Below, piece after piece: positions 22,294 to 33,024 of a DNA stretch of 64,000 nt. Source of the DNA: Gymnothorax reevesii (Eukaryota > Chordata > Actinopteri > Anguilliformes > Muraenidae); assembly GCA_029721435.1 (NCBI GenBank), contig CM056574.1:28939001-29003000 (forward strand), read 5' to 3'. Numbering within the stretch: the first letter of the stretch is position 1; each line of letters begins with the position of its first letter. The position numbers and the translations under genes were made by a program. The notes under the pieces were generated by a model. It was not told where the DNA came from and ran no database searches. It saw only the letters and a list, made by a program, of their open reading frames with translations.

Positions 22294-22421
22294 TTTAACG
22301 CAGCATGGAAAAACTGGTGCCGTCTTAGAAGGTACTGTTTGTATGAACCTTGGATTGTTTGACGGCTTTTTTTTTTTTAAACAAACACATGCCAGCTAAA
22401 TTTCAGGAAGTTCACCTGACC

Positions 22422-22427
22422 TTTATT
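22422..22427 (-). terminator. Polyadenylation signal for SAM-HECT gene, right copy
   Basis: TTTATT on the plus strand is AATAAA on the coding strand, mirroring the signal at 18884-18889 at the same distance from the stop codon. Confidence 0.5.
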
Positions 22428-23287
22428 AATCATTTCCCTGAATGCATTAGTAATTCAAGACAATGCTAACCTGTGCTGTGCACACACAGTAAGTTTTCTT
22501 TGTGTTGTTCAACAGCTGAGACGTGTATAAGTCGAAATATTTTCCTTTAATGAACATAATCTGTCACAAGTGCTGTGAATTAATCTGGAATTGGGGGGAA
22601 AAAAAGCTAAACCATGGAAAGTATTACATGGAATCATTCTACATGAAGATGTTATACATTGAAAACAAGTCTGCATGGTCAGCAAGGTCATTTTGTTGCA
22701 GTATAAATAAAATGTTTTTTTAATTTTAAAACTCAATGGCAAAGCATTGTTTTTCAATTTAATACATTCTGCTGCAAATAATCCATGCCTTTTGTTAATC
22801 AATTTAATGCAATTCAGTTTCAAAAGACTCTAAGGACTATATCAGACCGGAGATGAAAATTAAGTCAGCATTCTTAAATGGACCACGAATTTCACAGCCA
22901 CAGATAAAGTGGCATATGGTAAGGGAAGTACAAAAGAGAAGTACTTGTAGAACAAACAAGCTAACAAAGCTCACTTCAAACCAGTAAATATAGATTTAAA
23001 AAAAAATAAATCTGAGGTCTCAGTGCTAATTTCGCCTAACTTGAGGCAGTCAGAACACCCCACAATATGACAATGTCTTCCATATAAAATAAGGAGGGAT
23101 GACGATGATGTGGAAGACTGACAGTGACCAGAACACACGTAAAAACCAGTCTTGGGCACGGTAACTAAGAGAATTGGACAAATATGGCTCCTTGGAATAA
23201 AACAAAAACCATTCATTCAACCATATCTGCCTGACAGCAATATCTTTTTATCTACGTCACGCTCCGCTCTCGTAAATTAGCTAGATT

Positions 23288-26200
23288 TTAGGCTATGTCC
23301 ATCCTACAATACCCAGATGACAGGACAGCTTCCCATTCATTTCGAAAATCTCTGTATGAGGTGTAGGTAGCTGGGAGCTCCAGCAGTGGGCCACATGTGT
23401 GTGCTATCGGCCTCCTTTCTATTCCAGATGATGCAGTAAATTCAACATTAATGTCATCAACACTAAGAACCCTTGAGGCAGTGAGGAAATGTAGCAATTT
23501 TGCTAGACCGTGGTCGTCTTGGGCCCGTACGAACTGGAGTAGGTACCGAAAGGCCTGATCCTGTTCTCTGTTCGCAGGATTAGCTCGCAGTATGCTGCAG
23601 ACCTTCTTTGCAGTTGGTCTCAGATTAGTGTACATCTTTCTGACATCTTCAACATTTCTGACTTTATCTGCGAGACCTGCCTGCACAATGGGCCTCATTG
23701 CCTCAACAGCATAGCTGCTCTCCTGGATCAGGTTCTTATGTGCCATTTGCTGGAGAACATAAGGCACCTGATCCTGGGGTGGAAGTGCATGGAAACCCTC
23801 TCTGTCAAGAATCTCCAGGAACACTTCTTTGTCATCTTCGGTCATGAGCCCAGTGGTCGCATTCTGCAAGACTTCACGATCGTTGTGACTAACAAAATTA
23901 AAAAGTGACTCGAGAAGATCGTTTGGTGTCACGGCATCTTCCCCAAAGATCAGAGAAATAAAAAAAGCCGGAGCTAGCTGCAAAGGAAATACGTTGTGGG
24001 TACAGAACCCCTTAACTAAGATTCTGCCTACAGCTTGCCACTCCTGGAATCCAAATTCAGGGCATAATGCTGGGACACGCACATCTTCCCCCTCTGCACA
24101 CGACGCCAGGAAATAATTCCAAAATTCAGAGAATGCCTCACGAGAGACGCCTTCTGCGTCTGATCCCATTTCATCAACAAAACTAAACTTAATGTGTGTT
24201 TGTAGGATATCTTCTGATTTGAACAGTGCCATCATTTCTTTTAGAATATTAACCCGGTGTACTTTCACGGTTACATACGTAGTCTCAGCATTACTGTCGG
24301 ACCTCAAAGGCAATTGCTCCTGCAGCATTACAGCGGAACTTTGAGCAACTAACGCCTGAGGAGGCGGACTACCGCCAAGATCTGACTGCTGATGTTTTGT
24401 TCGATTATCAGGATCTCGGTTTTTTGGGGGTGGGCTGTCACTGTCATCCAGATTGAGAGAGGATGAGTTGCTAAGGGGAAGAGTATCATCATCATCATCA
24501 TCAGATACAAAATGAACTGACCTCTTTAGAGGTCTAACCTGGACAATGTCATCATCACTGCTTGAGGTGACGATGATTTCATGAACATCAACTGGAGAGA
24601 CATTGGATTTTGCCTCCGCGCAGACAGGGCTGGTGTTTGTACTTTTGGCAGCCTTGTCTTTTTGCTTACTCTGGCTGCTGTCATTTTTCTCCTCCACTTT
24701 TTTTATGCTGGAGAGGTAAAATTTAACTCTGCCCATGTGCATGCTTTCACATAAACTATCTACAGTCATTTCTGATGACAGCGTCATTTGTTTGTAATCA
24801 AGAATATCCAAATTAAAATCCTCTGCCTTTCCTTGAGGGGAAACTCCCATCGGAAAGTACAAATCTTTCGCTATCTGCAGCAGAGCGCCTCGAGTGGCAC
24901 CACCATCTACTCTCAGAGTCCGTGTACCCCCCCCAAATCTAGCCCACATGATTCTGCCATCATGCATCCAGCCAAACTCAACTTTCCTTTTTTGCTGTGT
25001 CTTCGTCTTTAGTTTGTTCTTAATTTGCGAGGGACTTTGCCCTGTTGAAGACTCCTGAAATGGCTTGATCCCCATTTTCTCTCTCAGTTTATCAAAGAGT
25101 GTCATCCTCCTGCTTTCCCTCTCATCCTTTGAATCTCTGCAGTAGTGTCTCACAGCTGCTCTGTCTCCCATTTTAGGAATAATTTTGGCAAGTTCACTGT
25201 CCTCAATCCATGGAATGGTGTTGCTATCAATCTGAAAAATATGGTAGCAAACTTTTACACAATGTAATTACAGAGTTCTGTTGAATTATTATGTAAAAGT
25301 AACAAGATGCATTGCATGACTTATTATTTCTCAGGTACATGATACAGCAAAAAAAAAGGGAAAAAAACTTTTGGATGTATGTTCATATATTCCACATCAG
25401 CACAGTTTTACAAGTTCACATAGATGTGCTGGACACGTGGTTTGCTTCTCCTTGACCTTTTTTTTCCTGACAACTTCCACACCAGCTTGAAGTTAATTCA
25501 CTTTTCATAAAACTTGAAGGCTTATTATCCCCCACCAACACGAAGTGGGAGGGGGATATAGGTTTGACCTCCGTCCGTCCGTCCGTCCGTGTGTGTGTGC
25601 GTCCGTCCGTGCGTCCGTCCATCTGAGATAAAGGGGACAGCTTTACTCAGAAACTACTACAGATACAGTCACCAAATTTGGTGTGTAGCTTCACACCATA
25701 AAGGCCTTGATTGAGTTCGAAAATGAGAAGCGCACGATTTGCGGGGGATGTTGTAGACCATGTCCACTTGTTATTCTGCTGGATACGGCTCTATGATTTC
25801 CAAAAATGTCAGAAGTACTGTGCTACGTAAATTAGCCAGCTTTAATTTCTGATTACCTCATGGCAAAGTTTCTAAAATGTACACAGGTATACAACATTGA
25901 AGCAAGTGAAGTGCGTCCAAACGATACCGTAATTGGTTCAGGGGTAACACCGCAAACGGGTTACTCAATGGGCTAACTGCGAGTTCCACTGACCAGATGT
26001 TCCGCTGCTCTGAAATCCAAGCATTGATTTATATTGATAAGAGAGTCAGGGTATTTGGACGATTTCACTCATCTGGTGTAACCTTAGTTGGGGCGCACTG
26101 GTATAGCTTTGAGTTTCGGAAGCCAAAAGGCTATTTCGGGTTACAATCGCAAAAATTACGTGAAATATTATTTGCAGGGTTGCAGGACAAGCAGCGATTA

Positions 26201-26601
26201 ATTTAAACACAGCAGGCAGTTGATCGCACTCCGCGGGCTACAAAGTCTTGCCGCCCATTATTTCTGTACACTCCAGCCAAAGCATGAATAAGTTACCTCG
26301 CAACTCGTATCTCTCAAATCCTCGCATGACAGGATTTCAAGGTGATAGAGTCAAACTTGTTTTCCTCCCTGCAACCTCACTTCACTCCTTACATGACGGC
26401 CGAGGTGGCATAGTGAATGCTAGGTCAACAGTGCACTGCGCGACACAGCTATATCAGTTCTGTATCCGCCGCGTCAATGCAAGCAAAATATGTACTTTTT
26501 ACCTTCTGCTCCTTCATTTGGGCGAGGGCTTCCTCGGCAACCCCCCTCTCTCTAAGAAATTGAACGGCTTTGTCTTCCTCCGCATCTTCCGCGGCAGCCA
26601 T
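23288..26601 (-). CDS. SAM-HECT E3 ubiquitin ligase-like protein, right copy (join 26503..26601, 23288..25231 on minus)
   Basis: This is the inverted twin of the gene at 14711-18023: exon 1 at 26601-26503, intron, exon 2 at 25231-23288. The splice sites are the same (CAGAAG|GTAAAA and TTTTTCAG|ATTGAT). It also encodes 680 aa, with a SAM-like N-terminus, a central conserved block, the SUMO-interaction-like motif and a HECT domain with C646. The only protein difference I find is Thr instead of Met at residue 109, in a basic linker. The frame is fully open, so both copies look able to make the ligase. It is transcribed in the same direction as the integrase and ends about 1.6 kb upstream of the integrase start. 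Confidence 0.85.
25513..25770. repeat. Interspersed repeat with (GTCC)n core in the SAM-HECT intron, right arm
   Basis: Inverted counterpart of the repeat at 15541-15790. The CCGTC/GTCC run at 25570-25622 has a slightly different unit pattern from the left arm. It forms one of the few visible differences between the arms. Confidence 0.45.
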
Positions 26602-27379
26602 CTAGATGGGTGGTAGGAATAAGGGTCAGAGAATTGTCCCAGGTCCTCCTCTTATGATAAAACCAATAAGTGCGCACATGTTCAAGCGCATCAACTTCAC
26701 AGCAAGCGAAGTCACACGAATTTCCGAAAGCGCATTTACGTCTATAAACTTAAATTAAGCAAATGGATCCGTTATACAGAATATCTCCTTTGTTGATTTA
26801 TTACCTTACGTTTGACCAGAAAGCCAAAACTTTACCTACGTTAACTGTTAATTGTACGCTAAGCTTGTGCAAATCCGGTCTGCTTTGCACAGAGTAGAAA
26901 AATACGCAGTGATTCACTTGCTAGCAACAATAGTTGGATGAGGTTCATTATGTCTCTAATTTTAGAAGTCAAATTTTAATGCTAGCTACAAACTTATACA
27001 GAACCGCTAACTCTTACAAGCGATTTCACGAGATTCTAGGCCGAGCTAACTGATACCGTTATACCTCCCTGTTGGCTCCGCCAGCTAGTAAGCTAAATAG
27101 CGAACATTGCTTATGTAGGAAAATCTTGCTCCCACCAAAGCTTAATAATGCTAGTGTCCATTATAACTAGTTCACTACTAACTAGCTGGCTAGCAAACGA
27201 AATGACCACGAGACGGTGACATTTAACTACTCGTAGTCAGCTACAGCGTTTGTTCTTCGTCGCTATTCAGTGAATATAAAGTTAATTTGCATGCCAACGT
27301 TATCAGGCAGTTTTAAAAGGAGCTTTCAAATACAGCAAGCTATTACTTTAGCTGTTACTTCAATTTAGCTGAAATAACA

Positions 27380-27802
27380 TTGCTCGGCCAAATTAGGCAC
27401 CAGCACGACATAATTTACTCCCCCAACGACAGGATTTCAAATACACTTACACTGTGCAGACTTCGAAGTGCTCGGGAGTTGTTATTCTACTTGAGCAAAA
27501 GGCCAGCTAGCTCGCTCATCGACTACCTGCATGCCGCAAAATGGTCATTTGAGCGAGTGAAAAGCCTGTGCCCTGGATTTAACGGCCACAGCTATGACGC
27601 GTTTCGTAAAACACCGCGAAGTTTGCTACACCAGGTTGTCAGCGTGTTTTTGGAGTCGCGTTCTCCTTCTACTACAAAACAAGTTCAGTGTCAGATTACA
27701 AACTTGAGCGACAACATAAGGACACCTCAATCGCGAATTTTAAAAGCTGTGGCAAGGAAGTTCAGCGACATTGCCTCAGTCATCAACCATGTTTCCTACT
27801 AG
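27380..27802 (+). CDS. Unrecognised ORF of about 140 codons, right-arm twin
   Basis: Identical in translation to the ORF at 13510-13937, in mirrored orientation. It has no ATG; the frame can only start at TTG. It runs to the same VINHVSY-stop. The lack of any amino-acid difference agrees with the overall arm identity and does not by itself prove selection. Confidence 0.25.
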   Translation: MLGQIRHQHDIIYSPNDRISNTLTLCRLRSARELLFYLSKRPASSLIDYLHAAKWSFERVKSLCPGFNGHSYDAFRKTPRSLLHQVVSVFLESRSPSTTKQVQCQITNLSDNIRTPQSRILKAVARKFSDIASVINHVSY

Positions 27803-27939
27803 CCCATATACATGCCGCCTTACCCTTGAGGATCAAGTATAGCAACTTACATTTTCACAACGCATTACATTATCAAAATTAGCAATCATCACTTGAAGCA
27901 TAAGATGTGGATGTCTCTCAGACACTACTCAGCTGTCTC

Positions 27940-28119
27940 ACTAGAGGGCCATCGCCCTGTTTCTAAATATAGTAACACAAAAAGCGGAAAAAAAAAAAAT
28001 TAGCTTAGCAACAGAGCTAGCCCAGTATAGCTAGGTTGCTAAGCTATTTTTTTTTTTTTTCGCTTTTTGTGTTACTATATTTAGATACAGGGCGATGGTC
28101 CTCTGGTTAGTCAGCTGAC
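27940..28119. repeat. Long hairpin in the right arm
   Basis: Inverted counterpart of the hairpin at 13193-13382, with the same GCCATCGCCCTGTTTCTAAA / TTTAGATACAGGGCGATGG stem and small poly-A length changes. Confidence 0.7.
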
Positions 28120-28671
28120 TGGGCTCGCAATCTGAAGGAGGAGCGCAGATTATGCCTGTCTGCTGAGTGAGAGCTTTTGAAATCCTATAAACAGATGTGG
28201 CCTCAGTTTATGGCAAGTCATCGAGTTTGTTAATTTGCCTGTACATCAAGGATGGTTGTTATAATTGTAAATTGTAAATTTACACATGCGTTTCACGTAT
28301 TTTTGTGCAAGTTCAGCGACATGGCTCAATATATCAACCGAGGGTACTGACGTTGTTATGCGCTTTAAAAAGGGAAACTTGCGCAATGCACGTAGGCTGG
28401 AAGAGAACTTCAGGCTAACAACTTGGCTCAGGGCTCGGCTGCTTTGCAATCTGAAAACAGTGACTTGAATTAATTTAAGATTTTACATGCATTATCAATG
28501 CACAAGGTAATTAACAAACTAAATGGCTTGCTTTAAACTAATGTTAATGGCGTTTTCAAAACACTTTCCATTAGCGAATGTTGAACTGGTGAAATCTGCG
28601 GTCCTCATTCACACTGCAACACTGACAAAAAGGCACCCTCTTTCTAAATAAAGTAACGCCGATTTATTTTT

Positions 28672-29093
28672 CCACCTGGCAGCAACATTCATGGATGAAA
28701 ATTTTTTTTTTTTTATTTTCACCTGGCAGCAACATTCGTGGACGAAAAAAAAATTTTATTTTTTTTTTCCCCACCTGGCAGCAACATTCGTGGACGAAAA
28801 AAAATAAATAAATAAATAAATTTTCACCTGGCAGCAACATTCATGGATGGAAAAAAAAAAAAATATTTTTTTTTCCCCACCTGGCAGCAACATTCGTGGA
28901 CGAAAAAAAAAAAAATAAAAAAAAAATTTTCACCTGGCAGCAACATTCATGGATGGAAAAAAAAAAAAAATTATTTTTTTTTCACCTGGCAGCAACATTC
29001 GTGGACGGAAAAAAAAAAAAAAAAAAAAATTCACCTGGCAGCAACATTCATGTATGAAAAAAAAAAAAAAAAAAGGTTCACCTGGTGGCAGAA
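28672..29093 (-). repeat. Internal tandem array, right (eight full units)
   Basis: Eight full units carry CCTGGCAGCAACATTC(A/G)TGGA, separated by poly-A/poly-T, against six in the left arm. One spacer has become (AAAT)n near 28801-28820. The array is about 100 bp longer than its left counterpart, and this is the clearest size difference between the arms. Confidence 0.75.
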
Positions 29094-29938
29094 TATGGTC
29101 GCACATTACGCATACCACACTATCTGCAGGTACTTATCCCCATGTATGTCGGCATATTGGTACGCATGTCACAGAAACGTGACGTAATTAGTAATACTAT
29201 GTCTTGAAGAAAAGTTTACATTCATAAAGGAATATTTTGATATTCATGTTGCCATTGAGTCACCTCTGTCTTTGTGCATGTCTCAGTGATTATTGTTGTA
29301 CATTGATTTTTGTACTTAGGAAAGGAGGAGTAAATCTAGTACCATGGTTTTCAATGCGGGGATCCAAGCAATGAACAATTTTCTTTAGGACTATCTGAGA
29401 GCAGCCTGATTTTGGTAATCAGGGGCTTTGTCATTAGGTGATCAGCGCATCGTGTGTGGTAGCGCTGAGTAAGAATAGAAATGTGCACCTCATTATGGCC
29501 TGAAAAAGGCATGCAATTTGAAACCACGTGTATGAATACACTGAATTGACGAAAGAATGGGGAAATCTGCTCATCCAACGTTTTAAAATTGTGGGCATTA
29601 AGGAGTTGGTCCCCCATTTGCTGCTACGATGGACTCTTCTGGGAAGGCTTTCCTACTAGATGTTTAAGCATCGCTGGATATTTGTAACCATTCCATCCAC
29701 AAAAGCACTACAGAGTTCGCACAGTGATGGCAGCAAACCACATGTGCACCTCATTCTGAGGACTGCAGTAATGCTGTGACAAGAACAGGCCTTCCCCAAA
29801 CGGCTCGAAGCATAAAATAATCTGGAATGTGATTGATTGATCCAGCATTAAGATTTTCCTTCAGCAGAATTAAGAGATCTAGCCTTAATGAGAAAGATGC
29901 CCAGACCAAGAAGTCCCCACGAACATTTGGCAATGTAC

Positions 29939-30211
29939 CGTAAAATGGGGTAATAAGAGATACTTTTTTAATATTCCTCCCAAAGCATCCAGGCCAAGTA
30001 TGAGTCAGTTATTGCTGTCAATCATAAAAGAACAATAGAATCATATCCAACTCACCTTGCAATTTTCAAGTACCTACCAAGGTATCATTAACAATAATGT
30101 ATCATGACAGGGAGTGTCAAAAAAAAAATTTGAATTTGCATTTGAAAACTTTCCAAGAAAATTGTCCCTTGTTACCAAGCCGTCCCTTATTACCCCATTT
30201 TTATGGTACTG
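29939..30211. mobile_element. Mariner-type MITE nested in the right arm
   Basis: Inverted counterpart of the MITE at 11210-11481, with ends TACCGTAAAATGGGGTAATA and TTACCCCATTTTTATGGTA. Its presence in both arms dates it before the arm duplication. Confidence 0.6.
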
Positions 30212-30557
30212 TCCTTCTCAACCATAAGAAAGGACTGCTGTTGATTGATCCTCATTATTCATTATGTTTGACCATGAACCATCCAATGTGTTGGGTGTGT
30301 GGAAAGCAATGAGAAAAGAAATAAAGGCAGCATGCATTCTATTTTACAGAGGAAACAAAAGTTTTCCATGACTGAAACTAATCCAAGCTGCTTACTCGTG
30401 GTTCCCTGCACATGCAGTTCCAGTGAGATGGCTTTCAGCTGTGGCAGGAGATGGCAACTGAGTCTTTTGTTTTCCAGTCACTGGGTGCTCAAGAAGTGAA
30501 TTCAGTGCAAAGTGAGGGTTTGCAAATAAGTCAGGGGAATATTTTGTGGATCCCCCC

Positions 30558-30788
30558 ACCCCACCAGTGGCAGCAATAAGCTGTGGGAAAAAAAAATAAA
30601 AAATTCTCCCCTGTTGGCAGCTATAAGCTGTGGAAAAAAAAAAAAAAAATTTCCCCATTGGCAGCAATAAGCTGTGGGAAAAAAAAAAATTAAAAAAAAT
30701 TTTTCCCCCATTGGCAGCAATGAGCTGTGGAAAAAAAAAAAAATTAGAAATTTTTTTTTTTTTTCATTGGCAGCAATAAGCTTCCGTA
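30558..30788 (-). repeat. Terminal tandem array, right (five units)
   Basis: Five units with the core CCATTGGCAGCAATAAGCTG (variants GGCAGCTATAAGC, GGCAGCAATGAGC) end at the terminus GGCAGCAATAAGCTTCCGTA. This is the mirror image of the left array, with small homopolymer changes. Confidence 0.75.
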
Positions 30789-30795
30789 CATCAAT
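30789..30795. repeat. Target-site duplication CATCAAT, right copy
   Basis: Identical to 10621-10627 and directly abutting the GTA terminus of the element. Confidence 0.88.
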
Positions 30796-31152
30796 ATATT
30801 TTCTGAAGTGTTTTTTATTTTTCCTGTGAAGCCATACAACAGTCTAAGAAAAATGATTGAATGTGTATAGTCATGCCCCTTCACATGAAACAGTTGTTTA
30901 TTGCTCTGTGAAATGGTTGTGTACAATTCTAAAATATATCTTCTGCCCTGCAGTTCACCAGTGGGAGCTTTCACCTGCCCTGTGGGACTCATGCAGTGGT
31001 GTCACCTGCCCAGAGCTTAACATACAGTGTTATGGTCAAAACTATACATAAGAAGAAGTCAAAAGTGCTGTCAGTTTTTTTTGGCATTATAGTTTGCCCT
31101 GAGGTTCCGATGAGGAATATTGACCTGCACTGTCTTTCTCTTGTGTCTGCAC
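30796..31152. other. Short unique stretch between the giant element and a solo LTR
   Basis: No gene or repeat is recognised. This should be the host sequence that originally continued from position 10620. Confidence 0.4.
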
Positions 31153-31466
31153 TGTAAGGGTTTCCCCTTGCAGTCTCTCCCTGGCTGCATTCCTCACCTC
31201 CACTTTAACGAGCTACAGGTCTGGCTCGTTGAAGTGGAGGCGAGGGCAGGGTATATAGGGCTGGCTGTTGGCAGTAATCATTGCCCCTGCATTCTTTGTT
31301 TTACCAGGTTATATGTTTTGTGCTGCTCATTGGTTTTGTGGCTATGTTTGAAGTTTATTTGATTAAGTCTTTTGTCTTTTTTACCAGCCAGGCATTTGAG
31401 ACTCTTCATTTATCTTTTGGCCCATGGACCTAGCTCCCGCCAGATTGCCAAATCCATGACATGCAC
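31148..31466 (+). mobile_element. Solo LTR of a 310-330 bp LTR family, copy 2, with 5-bp target duplication
   Basis: The unit is 309 bp (31153-31461), starts TGTAAGGGTTTCCCCTTGCA and ends AATCCATGACA. It is flanked by TGCAC at 31148-31152 and 31462-31466. It shares the CTCCACTTTAACGAGC / GCTCGTTGAAGTGGAG stem with the other two copies. A TATATAGG box follows the stem and is a plausible LTR promoter. There is no internal retroelement sequence next to it, so it is a solo LTR left by LTR-LTR recombination. Confidence 0.8.
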
Positions 31467-32183
31467 TGCATATTATGTAGTAATCCCCTGTCCTGCATGA
31501 GGACTACACATGAGGACTGATAACCTGCCCTGCAGGTCATATATGTAGTTGTCATATGCATCTTCCCTGCATTTTATACAGTATATCCAGTCATCACCTG
31601 CCCAGCATTACAGACAAGAGCGGATCACCTGCCCAGTCATTCACATGTGAAAGCAATTGTCCAGTATTTCACTTGTATTTTCATCACATTTCCAGTTGTT
31701 CACCTGTGAGAGCTGAAAGGTTTCTCCTATAATGAAACTGCTGCACAGTGGTTCTTACTGCTTAGGATTTTTGTGTTTCTAACATGTTCTGACATTTCTT
31801 CTTTGCTTTCTGTTCCGCTCTCTGATCTGGTACATACTGCACAGCATTCACACACTTATTTCATCTAAAGGCCCAGTCACACAGCCGATCACGCACGAAT
31901 CACTCACAAATCACGCACAGATTGGGTTTGTGCGTGCTTGTGCGTTGAGAAATTGACCAATTTTTCGGGGTGTCGGGGGTAGAAATCTTGGACGAATCAC
32001 GCATGAATCGCGCATGAACCACGCATGTATCACTTACAATCACTGACATATCGCGCACGTCAACGCATAATAGCAAACACGGTGCAGTATTCCACGAACA
32101 TTCGACGCACGCCCGACGCATGAATCACCGGCGGAGCACGCACGAAAAACGCACCTTCGGCGTCACTATCGCTTCGGTTCAGC

Positions 32184-32194
32184 GCATATAAAAA
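32184..32194 (+). promoter_or_regulatory. TATA box inside the Harbinger-like element
   Basis: CATATAAAAAG lies about 60 bp upstream of the ATG at 32251 in an otherwise GC-rich context, a position typical for a core promoter with a short leader. Confidence 0.5.
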
Positions 32195-32250
32195 GCGGTG
32201 AACGACGGGAGTTCCTCAGTACCTTTCGCCAATCAAGAACACTTCAAGAG

Positions 32251-32571
32251 ATGCCACCCAGGAAAGCTCGCTTGCCCTCAAAGACAAGGGTGCAGAAGAA
32301 GAAAGCTGCTGAAGAAGAAGTCCATGTAGATCCACCAGAAGCTGCTGCTGCTGAAAAACCTGCTGCTGGTGCTGCTGCTAGGAGGTCCCGTAGGTCTGGA
32401 ATGGCAAAAGTGCCCGAAATGGCTGCTTTTATATGCCAAAATACATACGTGAGTTGTCAGTGGTTCGTCAGTGGAACATCAGTGAATCATCAGTTTTCTG
32501 TCAGTCAGTCGTGCGTCGGAAATGCGTCACTCGTCAGTGGATGTGCGTCGTTATGCGTTTTCCGTCAGTGA
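32251..32571 (+). pseudogene. Truncated ORF (5' end only) in the Harbinger-like element
   Basis: The ORF starts at ATG 32251, just after a TATA box. About 65 codons are basic and alanine-rich (PPRKARLPSKTRVQKKKAAE, then RRSRRSGMAKVPEMAAF). From about 32450 the frame enters the CGTCAGTGG-type subterminal repeat and runs to a chance stop at 32571. The start resembles the basic N-terminus of a transposon DNA-binding protein, but too little remains to name it. It is probably the remnant of an autonomous parent's gene. Confidence 0.4.
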
Positions 32572-33024
32572 TATGTCAGTTATTCGTCAGTTTTATAATT
32601 GATTGTCAGTGGATGTCAGTGGAATGAACGTGATACATGCGCGTTTCATGCGTGATATGAACGTGGGGCATCAGTGGACGGACGTGGACGTGCGCGGATT
32701 CAAACCAGTTCTGACGCATAAGCACTGACGGCCGACGAGTGTCCCATGCATAGTTACGCATACTCGACGCATAAACTACGCATGCCGTCTCATGAATTAC
32801 GCACACCAACGCACAGTTGTGCGTCGGAAAATTTTTGAACCAATTTTTTCAAAACTCAAAATCACGCACAAACCGCCTTCGACGCACATCCACTTACAAT
32901 CACTGACAGTCCACGTTCGTTCCACCTACGAATTACGCATACGACGTACGCTCCGCGCAGAAACGAAAATCTGTGCGTAATTCATGCGTAATTCATGCGT
33001 TTTCGCTGTGTGACTGGGCCTTAA

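Larger units (their letters stand above)
10628..30788. mobile_element. Giant palindromic DNA transposon, about 20.16 kb, IS3EU-like
   Basis: Two inverted arms of about 8.7 kb (10628 to ~19257 and ~22056 to 30788) surround a spacer of about 2.8 kb. The termini are TACGGAAGCTTATTGCTGCC and its exact inverse, and a 7-bp duplication CATCAAT flanks the unit. The spacer and left arm together encode an integrase-like transposase with an IS3-type N-terminal region. Each arm encodes an intact SAM-HECT protein and carries two tandem arrays. The arms differ at few bases and in array copy number, so they are two real sequences and not one sequence read twice. From memory, IS3EU transposons end in TA(C/T)...(A/G)TA and make target duplications of about 6 bp, which fits closely; this assignment is inference. 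Arms of this length are far larger than ordinary terminal inverted repeats. Confidence 0.85.
22056..30788 (-). repeat. Right arm of the palindrome (long terminal inverted repeat)
   Basis: This is the inverted copy of 10628 to ~19257. Homology starts at TTCTTGTACACAGCACC within integrase exon 2 sequence and runs to the GTA terminus. The few differences seen are one coding change in SAM-HECT (M109 to T), a cluster of six single-base differences near 25990-26165, two extra units in the internal array, and small homopolymer and GGAC changes. Confidence 0.9.
31866..33024 (+). mobile_element. PIF/Harbinger-like non-autonomous transposon with TAA target duplication
   Basis: The element is 1153 bp (31869-33021). 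The ends AGGCCCAGTCACACAGC and GCTGTGTGACTGGGCCT are inverted. TAA flanks both sides (31866-31868 and 33022-33024), matching the 3-bp TWA targets of PIF/Harbinger elements. The subterminal parts are dense with short CGCA/TGCG words (CACGCACGAATCAC, AATTCATGCGTAATTC, CGTCAGTGG). A promoter and the start of one ORF survive in the middle, and the rest of the coding region is gone. Confidence 0.7.

Noticed and set aside
10628..30788. The 20-kb palindrome as a pure assembly artefact
   Set aside because: The arms differ in array unit number and by scattered bases, and the unit is bounded by a perfect 7-bp target duplication. The inner edges do not match each other. A simple fold-back assembly error would not give these.
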